DNA of 9,123 nucleotides from Hyphomicrobiales bacterium. Lineage in GTDB: Bacteria > Pseudomonadota > Alphaproteobacteria > Rhizobiales > Beijerinckiaceae. The position numbers and the translations under genes were made by a program. The stretch lies in the NCBI GenBank assembly GCA_028290595.1, contig JAQGJO010000287.1:1-9123 (forward strand), written 5' to 3'. Shown here piece after piece: positions 1 to 7,403 of this stretch (the stretch's first letter is position 1; the number at the start of each line of letters is the position of its first letter). The notes beneath the pieces were generated by a model. That model worked only from the letters and a program-made list of their open reading frames with translations, had not been told where the DNA came from and did not search any database.

Positions 1-2588
1 GCCGCCAGCACCAGATAGGGCTGGCTTGCGAGCGAGGCCTGGAAGGCCTGCGCCGTGCCCTGGAAACTGCCGGTGACGGAGGCCGGCATACCGATCTCCG
101 CCGCAGCGTTATTGACAGCCGTCACCGCATCGCCCAGTGCCGAGCCCGGCGCCAGGTTGAACGATAGGGTGATCGCCGGAAACTGGCCCTGGTGGTTGAT
201 CGACAGATAGCTGACGCCGCTGGTGTCGAACTTCGCCATCGTCGACAGCGGCACCTGCTGGCCCGTGAGCGGCGATTTGACATAGAGCTTGTTCAACGTA
301 TCGGGGTCACCCAGCAATTTGGGATCGACCTCAAGCACCACGTGATAGGCGTTGAGCTGAGTGAAATATTGCGTCACCTGGCGCTGGCCGAAAGCATCAT
401 ACAGCGTCTGGTCGATCAGCGCCGGCTGGATGCCGAAGCGAGCCGCCTGGTCGCGATCAATCTTCACGGTGAGCATTGTGCCGCTGGTCTGCTGATCGGA
501 AGCGACGCCGCGCAATTCCGGCAAAGACTGCAGTTTCGCCAGCAGGCGCGGCGCCCATTGATTGAGCTCGGTGAGATCAGCGTCGCGCAAGGTATATTGA
601 AATTGGGTGCGCGACAGCCGGCCGCCGATGTTGAGATCCTGCGCCGCTTGCAGGAACAGGGCCGCGCCCTGCACCTGAGCGAGCTGCGGCCGCAACCGGT
701 TGATGATCTGATCTGCCGTGGCAGTACGCTGATCGCGCGGCTTCAGGCTGATGAAGACATTGCCGGTATTGATACCGCGCGTGCCGCCGACAGAAGCCCC
801 CCAGCTGGCGATGTCGGGATCTTTCGCGACAATATCAGTTATCTGGTGGGTCAGCCTGGCCATTTCCGTTGCCGACACATCCTGTCCGGCCTCGGCGAAG
901 CCGACGATGACGCCATTGTCCTGCTGCGGAAAGAAGCCCTTCGGCACGACGATATAGAGAGCGACGGTGGAGGCGACAGTGATGAGGAACACGCAAAACG
1001 TCAGGCGCGTGTGGGCGAGGACGAAATCAAGCCCCGCCGCATAGCGCCCCAGCACCCAATCGAAGCCCTTTTCCGTCCACATGTAGAGGCGGCCGTGATG
1101 GGTCTCCGCATGCGAGCGCAGGAAGCGCGAACACATCATCGGCGTGAGGGTCAAGGCAACGATACCCGACACCATGATCGTCATGGTCACGACGATGGCG
1201 AATTCACGAAACAAGCGTCCCACAATGCCGCCCATCAGCAGCAGCGGGATGAACACGGCGACCAGCGAAATGCTGATCGACAGAATGGTGAAGCCGATTT
1301 CGCTAGATCCCTTATAGGCCGCCTCCATCGGAGACATTCCGTCCTCAATGTGACGGTGGATATTTTCGAGCATGACGATGGCGTCGTCGACGACGAAGCC
1401 CACGGCGATGGACAGGCCCATCAGCGACAGGTTGTCGAGGCTGTAGCCTAACACATACATGAGCCCCGCCGTGCCCAGCAGAGCCAGCGGCACAGTCACG
1501 GCCGGAATGATCGTTGCCCACAGGCTGCGCAAGAAGAGAAAGATCACCATCACCACCAGAACCGTGGTGAGCATCAGGGTGAACTGCACGTCATGAACCG
1601 AAGCCTGGATCGTCTGCGTACGATCGACAATCGTCTCGATATCGATGGTCGGCGGCAGCGCCGCCTTGACCTGCGGCATCGCCGCCTGGATGCGCTGGAC
1701 GGTGTCTACGACATTGGCGCCTGGTTGTTTGTAGACATTGAGCAGAATGCCGGGCTTGCCGTTCTGCCAGGCGGAGAGTGTGCGGTCTTCTGGTCCATCG
1801 ATCGCGGTTCCAATGTCCTTGATCCGCACCGGTCCGCCATTGCGATAGGCGACGATCACATCGTTCCACGGCGCGGCGGTGGCCAGCTGATCGTTATCGT
1901 AGATGGTGAAATTGCGGGTGGTGCCGTTCAGCGAACCCTTCGGCGCATTCACCGTGGCATTGGTGATGGTGCCGGCCACATCTTCGAGGCTGAGGCCAAG
2001 CGCCGCCAGCTTCGCCGGATCGATCTGCACGCGGATCGCGGGCTTCTGCTGGCCGCCGAGCGTCACCAGGCCGACGCCGACGATCTGCGAGATCTGCTGG
2101 GACAGAACATTTTCGGCGAAGTCGTCGACCACAGTCAGGGGAAAGGCGTCGGAGTGGACGGCGAGGAGAAGAATCGGCGAGTCGGCAGGATTGACCTTGC
2201 GGATCGTCGGATTGCTCGGCAGGTTTTTCGGCAATTGAGCGCCGGCGGCGGAAATCGCCGTCTGAACGTCCTGCGCGGCGCCGTCTATATTGCGGTTGAG
2301 ATCGAACTGGATCGTGACGCTCGTGCTGCCCAGCGTGCTCGACGAGGTCATCTGCGTCACGCCGGCGATCTGGGCGAACTGCCGCTCAAGCGGCGCCGCG
2401 ACCGACGAGGCCATCGTCTCCGGACTGGCACCGGGCAGCGCGGCCGAAATCTGAAGAGTCGGAAAATCGATCTGCGGCAGCGGCGCCACCGGCAGGAACG
2501 GATAGGCCGCAATGCCGACGAGGAATATGCCGACCATGATCAGCGACGTCGCGATCGGCCTTCCGATGAAGGGGGACGAGAGGTTCAT
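1..2588 (-). CDS. RND multidrug efflux permease, MdtB/MdtC-like (C-terminus cut off by window edge)
   Basis: Inner-membrane proton/drug antiporter of the HAE-1 RND family, the pump component of a tripartite efflux complex. I translated the minus strand from the ATG at 2588 and found it open for 862 codons up to the window edge. The N-terminus has the expected first membrane helix, then PVAPLPQIDFPTLQIS and a PGASPETMASSVAAPLE stretch typical of this family. TM4 carries VGFVVDDAIVMLENI; D401 and D402 match the proton-relay pair D407/D408 of AcrB. LTPMMCSRFL and PKGFFPQQDNG mark the end of the first half and the start of the second periplasmic loop. From memory, E. coli MdtC is the closest well-known relative, at about 1025 aa, so roughly 165 residues, including the last membrane helices and the relay lysine of TM10, lie outside. 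The start overlaps the stop of the fusion-protein gene (ATGA, 2585-2588), which implies translational coupling. Substrates cannot be read from the sequence. Confidence 0.95.
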   Translation of the reverse strand, partial: MNLSSPFIGRPIATSLIMVGIFLVGIAAYPFLPVAPLPQIDFPTLQISAALPGASPETMASSVAAPLERQFAQIAGVTQMTSSSTLGSTSVTIQFDLNRNIDGAAQDVQTAISAAGAQLPKNLPSNPTIRKVNPADSPILLLAVHSDAFPLTVVDDFAENVLSQQISQIVGVGLVTLGGQQKPAIRVQIDPAKLAALGLSLEDVAGTITNATVNAPKGSLNGTTRNFTIYDNDQLATAAPWNDVIVAYRNGGPVRIKDIGTAIDGPEDRTLSAWQNGKPGILLNVYKQPGANVVDTVQRIQAAMPQVKAALPPTIDIETIVDRTQTIQASVHDVQFTLMLTTVLVVMVIFLFLRSLWATIIPAVTVPLALLGTAGLMYVLGYSLDNLSLMGLSIAVGFVVDDAIVMLENIHRHIEDGMSPMEAAYKGSSEIGFTILSISISLVAVFIPLLLMGGIVGRLFREFAIVVTMTIMVSGIVALTLTPMMCSRFLRSHAETHHGRLYMWTEKGFDWVLGRYAAGLDFVLAHTRLTFCVFLITVASTVALYIVVPKGFFPQQDNGVIVGFAEAGQDVSATEMARLTHQITDIVAKDPDIASWGASVGGTRGINTGNVFISLKPRDQRTATADQIINRLRPQLAQVQGAALFLQAAQDLNIGGRLSRTQFQYTLRDADLTELNQWAPRLLAKLQSLPELRGVASDQQTSGTMLTVKIDRDQAARFGIQPALIDQTLYDAFGQRQVTQYFTQLNAYHVVLEVDPKLLGDPDTLNKLYVKSPLTGQQVPLSTMAKFDTSGVSYLSINHQGQFPAITLSFNLAPGSALGDAVTAVNNAAAEIGMPASVTGSFQGTAQAFQASLASQPYLVLA

Positions 2589-4009
2589 AGCGCCGTCCTC
2601 GCCGGAGCCGCAGTCGCAGCGGCCTTGGTCGAAGTCTTATCCGGCTGTATTGCAGGCGGCGTTGCCGTGGCGGCGGCAGCGGGTTTTGCAGCAGGCGTCG
2701 CCGGCTTGGGCTCTGCGATGCGCACGCGCGCGCCCGGCTGCAGACGGTATTGGCCGCCCGTCACCACCTGTTCGCCAGCCTGCAGGCCTTCCAGAACCAC
2801 GGAGACATTGTCGGCATCCTGTCCGACCTTGATGGCGCGCATTTCGACGCTCTTATCGGGCTTGACCACATAGGCGTAAAATCCGGCCGGGCCCCGCTCC
2901 ACCGCAGCCGAAGGAATCGTCAGAACGTTCTGCTGCGTCTTGAGCAGCAACCGTGTGTTGACGAACTGGCCGGGCCAGAGCGTGTTTTTGGCATTGGGGA
3001 ACGTCGCCTTGAGGCGCATCGTGCCCGTCGTCTGGTCGATCTGATTGTCGATCAGCAGCACGTTGCCGCGATCAAACTCGGTTGCGCCGTCGCGCGACAG
3101 CGCAGCGACCGTGACCGGACCAGCGGCCATGGCGTCGGCGACCGGCTGGCGGTCTTCTTCCGGCAAGGTGAAGACGATCGAAATCGGCTGCAACTGCGTG
3201 ACGACGACGATGCCGGTGGCGTCCGACGCATGAACGATATTGCCGATATCGACCAGACGAATGCCGGCGACGCCGTCGATCGGCGAAACGATGGTGGTGT
3301 AATCGAGCTGGACTTTCGCGGCATCGATAGAGGCCGCATCGGCGCGGATCGCCGCTTCGAGCTGCGCCACCAGCGCGGTCTGGGTATCGAGTTGCTGGCG
3401 CGTGCCGAAATTGCTCTTGGCGAGTTGGGTATAGCGCGCCAGATCGAGTTTGGCGTTGCCGAGCTGGGCTTCGTCCTGCGCCTTCTTGGCGACGGCCTGG
3501 TCATAGGTCGCCTTGTAGGGCCGCGGATCGATCTGCACGAGCAGATCGCCGCGCTTCACCTTCTGGCCTTCGATGAAGTTCACCGTCTGGATCTGGCCGT
3601 CGACGCGGGTTTTGACATTCACCGTGTTGAAAGCCTGCACCGTGCCAAGGCCGCCGAAATAAACCGGAACGTCCGCATTGGCGGCAACCGCCGCCTCGAC
3701 CGGAATCAATGGCGCTGCTGCCGCGACCGGCGCCGTCGAGGCGCCGCTCTGCGACCAATACTTGTAGCCGCCCGCGGCCGCGGCCGCGAAGATAAGCAGA
3801 AGCAGGCCGCGTGAAACCCAACCGCCTTTACGCTTGGAAGCCGATCCCCGCACCGGAATCACCGAGCCATCCCGTTTGCCGCTGTTGTCCCGTGCATCGA
3901 CAAAGGACTGCGGGCCCTCGTGCGCAAGGACGCCGCCATTGACCATCATGAGATCGAGGTCAGGATCAGACAGAAGATCTTGTTTCTGCGGATCGCGGGA
4001 TACTGACAT
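2585..4009 (-). CDS. RND efflux periplasmic membrane fusion protein (MdtA/HlyD family)
   Basis: Periplasmic adaptor linking the RND permease to an outer-membrane channel. The product is 474 aa from ATG 4009. Residues 1-66 are a polar cytosolic segment and 67-85 a membrane anchor (GLLLLIFAAAAAGG). Residues 129-165 form the first lipoyl half (VNVKTRVDGQIQTVNFIEGQ onward, then DLLVQIDPRPY), 166-237 the coiled-coil hairpin, and 238-260 the second lipoyl half with TTIVSPIDGVAG. The beta-barrel and membrane-proximal domains follow to about 430 (TTGTMRLKATFPN, LWPGQFVN). The tail 431-474 is Ala/Pro/Lys-rich and probably disordered. I chose 4009 because AAGAGG (4020-4025) sits 10 nt upstream. The longer reading to 4183 would add 58 residues that do not look like this family and would cover the operator-like repeat. 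The long cytosolic N-terminus is unusual compared with MdtA, whose anchor is near residue 1. The gene leads the operon and overlaps the permease by 4 bp. Confidence 0.93.
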   Translation of the reverse strand: MSVSRDPQKQDLLSDPDLDLMMVNGGVLAHEGPQSFVDARDNSGKRDGSVIPVRGSASKRKGGWVSRGLLLLIFAAAAAGGYKYWSQSGASTAPVAAAAPLIPVEAAVAANADVPVYFGGLGTVQAFNTVNVKTRVDGQIQTVNFIEGQKVKRGDLLVQIDPRPYKATYDQAVAKKAQDEAQLGNAKLDLARYTQLAKSNFGTRQQLDTQTALVAQLEAAIRADAASIDAAKVQLDYTTIVSPIDGVAGIRLVDIGNIVHASDATGIVVVTQLQPISIVFTLPEEDRQPVADAMAAGPVTVAALSRDGATEFDRGNVLLIDNQIDQTTGTMRLKATFPNAKNTLWPGQFVNTRLLLKTQQNVLTIPSAAVERGPAGFYAYVVKPDKSVEMRAIKVGQDADNVSVVLEGLQAGEQVVTGGQYRLQPGARVRIAEPKPATPAAKPAAAATATPPAIQPDKTSTKAAATAAPARTAL

Positions 4010-4533
4010 GACTGTAGTGCCTCTTTTTATGTTTTTGGAGACTGGCTTTCGCCTTAAAAATTTCGAGCTTGCCGACGCTGCTGGGAGCGCCTCGCGAAAG
4101 ACATCGGACTTAGACGCGACTTGGAAAGTCTGGCCTTGGAAAGTCTGACGAAGATCGGACGCATTGAGCCAGCTCTGAATCACCCGCGGCGCGTGCGCCG
4201 CAACAGAAGCAGATTAAGGACCATATCACCTGTCGGAATCATGGCTCCTGCCTTACGAAACGGACAGAATTGATCAACTATTCGAGAGCACCGAGCGACG
4301 GCAGAAAATATACTGCATTTTCAAGCACTCAAGGGCCATATCTATCGTTCAACGACAGTCCATTTTTCAAAGGCGAGAAGTGCTGCAAACTTGAAAATGC
4401 CGCTCCGTGCGCCATGATCTTTGCCTCTGATTCAGGCAAGGCAAAAAATCCAGGCAAAAGCGGGCGAACACGGCAAGAGCGAACGGACATATGCGGCCGT
4501 CGGCTGCGAAGAAGAAATGGAACAACCGGAATT
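4010..4533. promoter_or_regulatory. Divergent intergenic region between efflux operon and rightward genes
   Basis: This 524-bp stretch lies between two divergent genes and must hold both promoters. I see no convincing coding sequence: open frames crossing it are in-frame extensions of the flanking genes with low-complexity or charged composition. It contains the direct repeat at 4118-4147, a short TTGATCAA palindrome near 4269, and AT-rich patches (for example around 4040-4060 and 4310-4330). I could not place a -35/-10 pair with confidence. Confidence 0.55.
4118..4147. promoter_or_regulatory. Operator-like tandem repeat with embedded palindrome
   Basis: CTTGGAAAGTCTG occurs at 4120-4132 and again at 4135-4147, a 15-bp period. 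The first copy forms a perfect interrupted palindrome with its flank: GACTT (4118-4122), GGA, AAGTC (4126-4130). The second copy keeps only part of the left arm. It lies 109-138 bp upstream of the fusion-protein start, where a local repressor or activator of an efflux operon could bind. The binding protein is unknown and no regulator gene is visible nearby. Confidence 0.4.
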
Positions 4534-5139
4534 ATGACCTCGACACAGGATTCGCCAGACGCGAGCCATATCGCCCTTGAGGTCAACAAGCCGGACCAAT
4601 TTTTCAGCTTCGACCCCTCGCCATTCCACGAGAACAGCCTGCGTCCCAGGATCAGCGAATATCTGATTTCGGAGGCGTGGGACGAGCCGCGCTCCAACCG
4701 TTTCGTCATCGACCTCGCGGTCAAGGGCGAACCTGCCAATCCGCAAGCTGTTGACCAGTTCCAAAAAACCGTCGCCTCGCATTTTGAATACCTGGCGAAT
4801 ATCGAGGCCCGAAACTTCAGCAACACACTCCGCGAGGGTGTCATATCGCTTGGCATCGGCCTGGTTATCCTGGCGGTCTGCACGACCTTGGCGCAATTCG
4901 TCGATGCGGCGCCGATCCGGGATGGGCTTCGCGAAGGCTTGCGCGATGGCCTGTCGGTTTTCGGATGGGTCGCCAATTGGCGGCCGGTGGAGCTGTTGTT
5001 ATACGATTGGTGGCCGATACGCCGGTCACGCAATCTCTACCGCAGGCTGGCGGCGGCAGAGGTTCGTCCGGCCGAGGCGCAGATCCCCGCTCCAACGCCG
5101 GTTGGAACGGGCCATGCGCCGTCTTCGGTGCAAAACTAG
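4534..5139 (+). CDS. Hypothetical single-pass membrane protein
   Basis: The product is 201 aa and I cannot name its function. Residues 1-100 are polar and probably cytosolic, with an acidic patch (SEYLISEAWDEP, 41-52) and a charged helix before the membrane. Residues 102-122 (GVISLGIGLVILAVCTTLAQF) form one membrane helix. An imperfect repeat follows (RDGLREGLRDGL, 129-140), then GWVANWRPVELLLYDWWP (144-161), an aromatic segment that may lie at or re-enter the membrane, then a basic stretch and a Pro/Ala-rich tail. From memory, similar C-terminal GWVAMWRP..FLYDWWP segments occur in uncharacterised alphaproteobacterial proteins; that recollection is unchecked. The start at 4534 is preferred over 4270 because the added 88 residues are low in family-like character and it begins a clean soluble domain, but the SD site is weak (CGGA, about 5 nt upstream), so the start is uncertain. 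Confidence 0.72.
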   Translation: MTSTQDSPDASHIALEVNKPDQFFSFDPSPFHENSLRPRISEYLISEAWDEPRSNRFVIDLAVKGEPANPQAVDQFQKTVASHFEYLANIEARNFSNTLREGVISLGIGLVILAVCTTLAQFVDAAPIRDGLREGLRDGLSVFGWVANWRPVELLLYDWWPIRRSRNLYRRLAAAEVRPAEAQIPAPTPVGTGHAPSSVQN

Positions 5140-5177
5140 TTGCCAACCAAAACCAATTGCCAAACCATGAGGGTCAC

Positions 5178-5489
5178 ATGCGCGGTCTCGTCTCTTCCCT
5201 TCCCTTTGCTCTACCTCGTACTCTCCGTCTTGCCTTTGCCATCGCAGGCGCGGCTGCCCTGCTGCCCGCCACGGCTTTCGTCGCCCAGGCGCAAGGTCAG
5301 TCGTGCGGCCAGCTCTGGTATCAGCGCAACGCCATCTATGCCCAGGCCGGCTATTGCTTCCAGACAGCGCGCGCCCGCGCCACCTTCGGCGAAAACTGCT
5401 TCCCACCCTATGGCCGCCTCTCGCCCAACCAGCAGGCCAGGGTCAACGCGCTCCAATACCAAGAAGACATGCGCGGCTGCCCGCGTTGA
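5178..5489 (+). CDS. Secreted YARHG-domain protein
   Basis: The product is 103 aa. A long signal peptide (about residues 1-38, hydrophobic core LRLAFAIAGAAALLPATAF, ending AQA before Q39) suggests export to the periplasm. The mature part matches the YARHG pattern: CGQLWYQRNAIYAQAGYCF, then ARATFGENC, then PLS-like LSPNQQARVNAL. The domain is widespread in extracellular and periplasmic proteins, and its function is poorly known. Four cysteines (43, 60, 74, 101), all in the mature part, could form two disulfides. ATG 5178 has GAGGG at 5169-5173, 4 nt upstream, slightly close but clear. The gene lies 38 bp after the membrane-protein gene in the same direction, so cotranscription is plausible. 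An overlapping frame from ATG 5167 also begins with a hydrophobic stretch but lacks any domain and is rejected. Confidence 0.85.
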   Translation: MRGLVSSLPFALPRTLRLAFAIAGAAALLPATAFVAQAQGQSCGQLWYQRNAIYAQAGYCFQTARARATFGENCFPPYGRLSPNQQARVNALQYQEDMRGCPR

Positions 5490-5500
5490 TCGATTGGTAC

Positions 5501-5540
5501 ACTCAAACGGCCCAAACGCTTCTGGCCTTTGGGTTTGTCC
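5501..5540 (+). terminator. Possible hairpin between YARHG and LVIVD genes
   Basis: CCCAAA (5511-5516) can pair with TTTGGG (5528-5533), and CAAA/TTTG flanks can extend the stem past a small bulge. No T-run follows, so it may be a weak terminator, an mRNA-processing hairpin, or chance. Confidence 0.3.
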
Positions 5541-5579
5541 TCCGATAATCCTGCATCAAATCATCACGCGGGGGGACAC

Positions 5580-6719
5580 ATGCCGACGGCGCACAATACC
5601 AAACTCATCAGCCACATCGATTGCGCCGGCGGCGGTCAGGTCTGGGTCGACGGCAATCGGCTGTACGTGGCGCATATGAAGGCGCCGTCGGGCACCAGCA
5701 TCTACGACATCGCCGATCCCAGAGCGCCGCGCCTTCTCTCGAAGCTCGAATTGCCGGAGGGATGGCATTCCCACAAAGTGCGGGCGCGCGGCGATGTGAT
5801 GATCGTCAACCACGAAGAGAACGGCCAAAGCACCGTTAACAATTTCAGCGGCGGCAATTTTCGTGGCGGCTTGACGATCTACAACGTCGCCGATCCGACG
5901 GCGCCGCGCCAGATCGCCAAATGGGAAACCGGCGGCAAGGGCGTTCATCGCTACGATTTCGACGGACGCTACGCCTATGTGTCGGCAACCATGGAGGGCT
6001 ACGTCGGCTATATCGTCGTCATCCTCGATCTCGCCGATCCGGCGCGGCCGAGCGAAGTGTCCCGCTGGTGGATTCCCGGCCAATGGCAAGCCGGCAACGA
6101 GCCCTACCCGTGGGACGATTTTGTCGAACCGAAATGCCATCATCCCTTGCGGCAAGGCGATCGTCTCTATGTGAGCTACTGGCATCACGGCCTTTATATT
6201 CTCGACATCTCCGATCTCAGCCAACCGAAAATGGTTGGTCATCATCGCCGCAGTCCCGCCTTTCCGCATCCGACGCACACCTGTCTCGTCATGCCGGAGA
6301 AGTTGAAAGGCCGAAAGGTGATGATCGTCTCCGATGAAGACGTGGCGAAGCTGCGCCCCGCGGCGCCCGCCTTCGCCTGGGTCTATGACATCAGCGAAGA
6401 AAGCCTGCCGACGCCGATCGCCACCATCAACGTGCCGGGCCTCGATATTGATGGGTCGGCAAAGCCCGCCATGACCGGCTGCCATCAACCATCCGAGCGT
6501 TTCACCGGCACGATCATTCCGTTCGCATGGTTCGCGCAGGGCTTGCGCATCTTCGATGTCGCCGATCCGTTCGCGCCCAAGCAGGTCGGTTATTACGTGC
6601 CCGATGCGCCACAAGGCCAGACACGCGCTTCGTCCAATGATGTGACGATGGACGATCGCGGCCTCATCTATCTTGTCGATCGCATCCGCGGCGTTGACGT
6701 GATCGAGATGAACGTCTGA
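5580..6719 (+). CDS. LVIVD-repeat beta-propeller protein
   Basis: The product is 379 aa with no signal peptide or membrane segment, so probably cytosolic. Seven LVIVD-type repeats are visible: SIYDIADPRAPRLL (40), LTIYNVADPTAPRQI (98), VVILDLADPARPSEV (146), LYILDISDLSQPKMV (205), AWVYDISEESLPTPI (266), LRIFDVADPFAPKQV (322) and a terminal GVDVIEMNV (371). This fits a seven-bladed propeller closed by the last strand. Histidines recur between repeats: HSH 63-65, H78, H123, HH187-188, HH202-203, HH221-222, HPTH 230-233 and H302. LVIVD proteins are uncharacterised; the His pattern recalls metal-binding propellers such as selenium-binding protein/methanethiol oxidase, but that is inference. ATG 5580 has a G-run ending GGGGGA (5571-5576) 3 nt upstream. 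A TTG at 5529 would add 17 residues and is less likely. It is 90 bp from the YARHG gene; a functional link is not evident. Confidence 0.85.
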   Translation: MPTAHNTKLISHIDCAGGGQVWVDGNRLYVAHMKAPSGTSIYDIADPRAPRLLSKLELPEGWHSHKVRARGDVMIVNHEENGQSTVNNFSGGNFRGGLTIYNVADPTAPRQIAKWETGGKGVHRYDFDGRYAYVSATMEGYVGYIVVILDLADPARPSEVSRWWIPGQWQAGNEPYPWDDFVEPKCHHPLRQGDRLYVSYWHHGLYILDISDLSQPKMVGHHRRSPAFPHPTHTCLVMPEKLKGRKVMIVSDEDVAKLRPAAPAFAWVYDISEESLPTPIATINVPGLDIDGSAKPAMTGCHQPSERFTGTIIPFAWFAQGLRIFDVADPFAPKQVGYYVPDAPQGQTRASSNDVTMDDRGLIYLVDRIRGVDVIEMNV

Positions 6720-6731
6720 TCTGCGCGCCGT

Positions 6732-6780
6732 AGGTAGCAGACCCCGATATTGCAAGTGCGAAGCCCCCGCCGCTACCTTT
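6732..6780 (+). terminator. Weak terminator-like inverted repeat after the LVIVD gene
   Basis: AGGTAGC (6732-6738) and GCTACCT (6772-6778) are perfect 7-bp arms, followed directly by TT. The loop of 33 nt is long for an intrinsic terminator, so the assignment is tentative. Confidence 0.3.
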
Positions 6781-6813
6781 CGCCGCAGAAATTTATTCTG
6801 ATTCTACAAGTGG

Positions 6814-6849
6814 TTCACGGATTTTCACTCGCTCTCACGTATCCGTGAA
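6814..6849. promoter_or_regulatory. Inverted repeat upstream of first small-protein gene
   Basis: TTCACGGAT (6814-6822) and ATCCGTGAA (6841-6849) are perfect 9-bp arms around an 18-nt spacer. The second gene has a related block: TTCACG near 7697 and TCCGTGA near 7728, with CTGATT, TTCACG, TCACTC and GGGCTG in the same order, so the block was duplicated with the gene. It could be an operator spanning the promoter or an extra hairpin at the start of the transcript. The third gene has only traces of it. Confidence 0.4.
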
Positions 6850-6887
6850 AGGGGCTGCATTTTGCAATGCAATACCTATTTCCTGTT

Positions 6888-6986
6888 CGTGGCGCTGCAA
6901 CAGGCCCCACGTGGAGACGAAGGGAATGTTCCTTGGGAAGTTCCTCTGATCGTCTTCAGTGCAAGAACAGAATATAGAAGTAGGAG
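6888..6986 (+). promoter_or_regulatory. Structured 5' leader of small secreted protein copy A, with SD site
   Basis: Hairpin 1 pairs CGTGGCGC (6888-6895) with GCCCCACG (6904-6911), one C-C mismatch, loop TGCAACAG. Hairpin 2 pairs AGGGAA (6921-6926) with TTCCTCT (6941-6947) around one bulged T, and an inner TTCC/GGAA stem sits in its loop. The conserved tail TGATCG follows, then SD AGGAG (6982-6986), 7 nt before ATG 6994. The same plan recurs before copies B and C and at the right edge of the window. Confidence 0.5.
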
Positions 6987-6993
6987 CATTACC

Positions 6994-7254
6994 ATGATCA
7001 AGACAGGCACCCTCATCGCCAGTGCGTTGATCGCCGTCGTTACGTTTTCGGCGCCGTCGTTTGCACAGTCTCTCTCGCAGTATGATGTCGCGCAACAGCG
7101 CGCCAATGACATCCGCCAGATGACGACCGACGCCGGGTTGAACACCATCAGCCGTCCGCTCGACCACGCCCCGAAGGGCTATGTCGCCGGCCCCAGCGCA
7201 AAGGACCGTCAGTTGCAGGGGCTTTATGACGAGCATGACGCAACGCTCGACTAA
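6994..7254 (+). CDS. Small secreted protein of unknown family, tandem copy A
   Basis: The product is 86 aa and unrecognised. Residues 1-24 are a clear Sec signal peptide (KT, then LIASALIAVVTFSAPSFA, cleavage before Q25). The mature 62 residues have no cysteine and few hydrophobics, so probably a flexible periplasmic or secreted peptide. Residues identical in copies A, B and C include QS (25-26), S28, YD (30-31), QR (35-36), DI (39-40), TTD (44-46), G48, NT (50-51), PLD (55-57), GPS (66-68), DRQ (71-73), QG (75-76) and Y78. By eye, A matches B at 54 of the first 78 residues and C at 53, without gaps. The C-terminus after Y78 is short and acidic (DEHDATLD). ATG 6994 is supported by SD AGGAG and by alignment of the MIKTG start in all copies. 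Confidence 0.85.
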   Translation: MIKTGTLIASALIAVVTFSAPSFAQSLSQYDVAQQRANDIRQMTTDAGLNTISRPLDHAPKGYVAGPSAKDRQLQGLYDEHDATLD

Positions 7255-7294
7255 TCTGCGGACCAAGGTTCGCATTTCACTCGACTCTAAAATC

Positions 7295-7329
7295 GCCGCG
7301 CGCCCCCAGGGGCGCGCGGCCTATTTTTT
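7295..7329 (+). terminator. Strong intrinsic terminator of copy A
   Basis: GCCGCGCGCCCC (7295-7306) pairs perfectly with GGGGCGCGCGGC (7309-7320), which leaves a 2-nt loop, or effectively 11 bp with a tetraloop. The stem is followed by CTA and six T (7324-7329). It lies 40 bp after the stop, so copy A is probably transcribed alone. Confidence 0.9.
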
Positions 7330-7403
7330 ATGGTTGATTCGCTTAGGGCACGCGCAAGTTTCTTAATGCAATAAGAGGCTTCCGGCTGTGCATGAATCTT
7401 AAA

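Noticed and set aside
192..3814. Long plus-strand open frames at 192-1451, 1593-2873 and 2750-3814
   Set aside because: They are antisense to the RND permease and fusion-protein genes, are Arg/His/Asp-rich shadows of high-GC coding, and show no domain.
4010..4183. Upstream start of the fusion protein at 4183
   Set aside because: It would add 58 residues unlike the family, run through the operator-like repeat, and lacks the SD found before 4009.
4270..4533. Upstream start of the membrane protein at 4270
   Set aside because: The added segment is charged low-complexity sequence in the divergent promoter region; ATG 4534 is more plausible although its SD is weak.
5140..5167. Short direct repeat TTGCCAACCA / TTGCCAAACCA before the YARHG gene
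   Set aside because: Too short and imperfect to interpret; probably chance in an A/C-rich gap.
5140..5679. Overlapping frame with a hydrophobic N-terminus (ATG 5167)
   Set aside because: The hydrophobic start looks like a signal peptide, but the frame has no domain and ends out of phase with the clear YARHG and LVIVD genes.
5556..6755. 399-codon minus-strand open frame
   Set aside because: It is an exact antisense shadow of the LVIVD gene with repetitive Asp/His/Arg composition.
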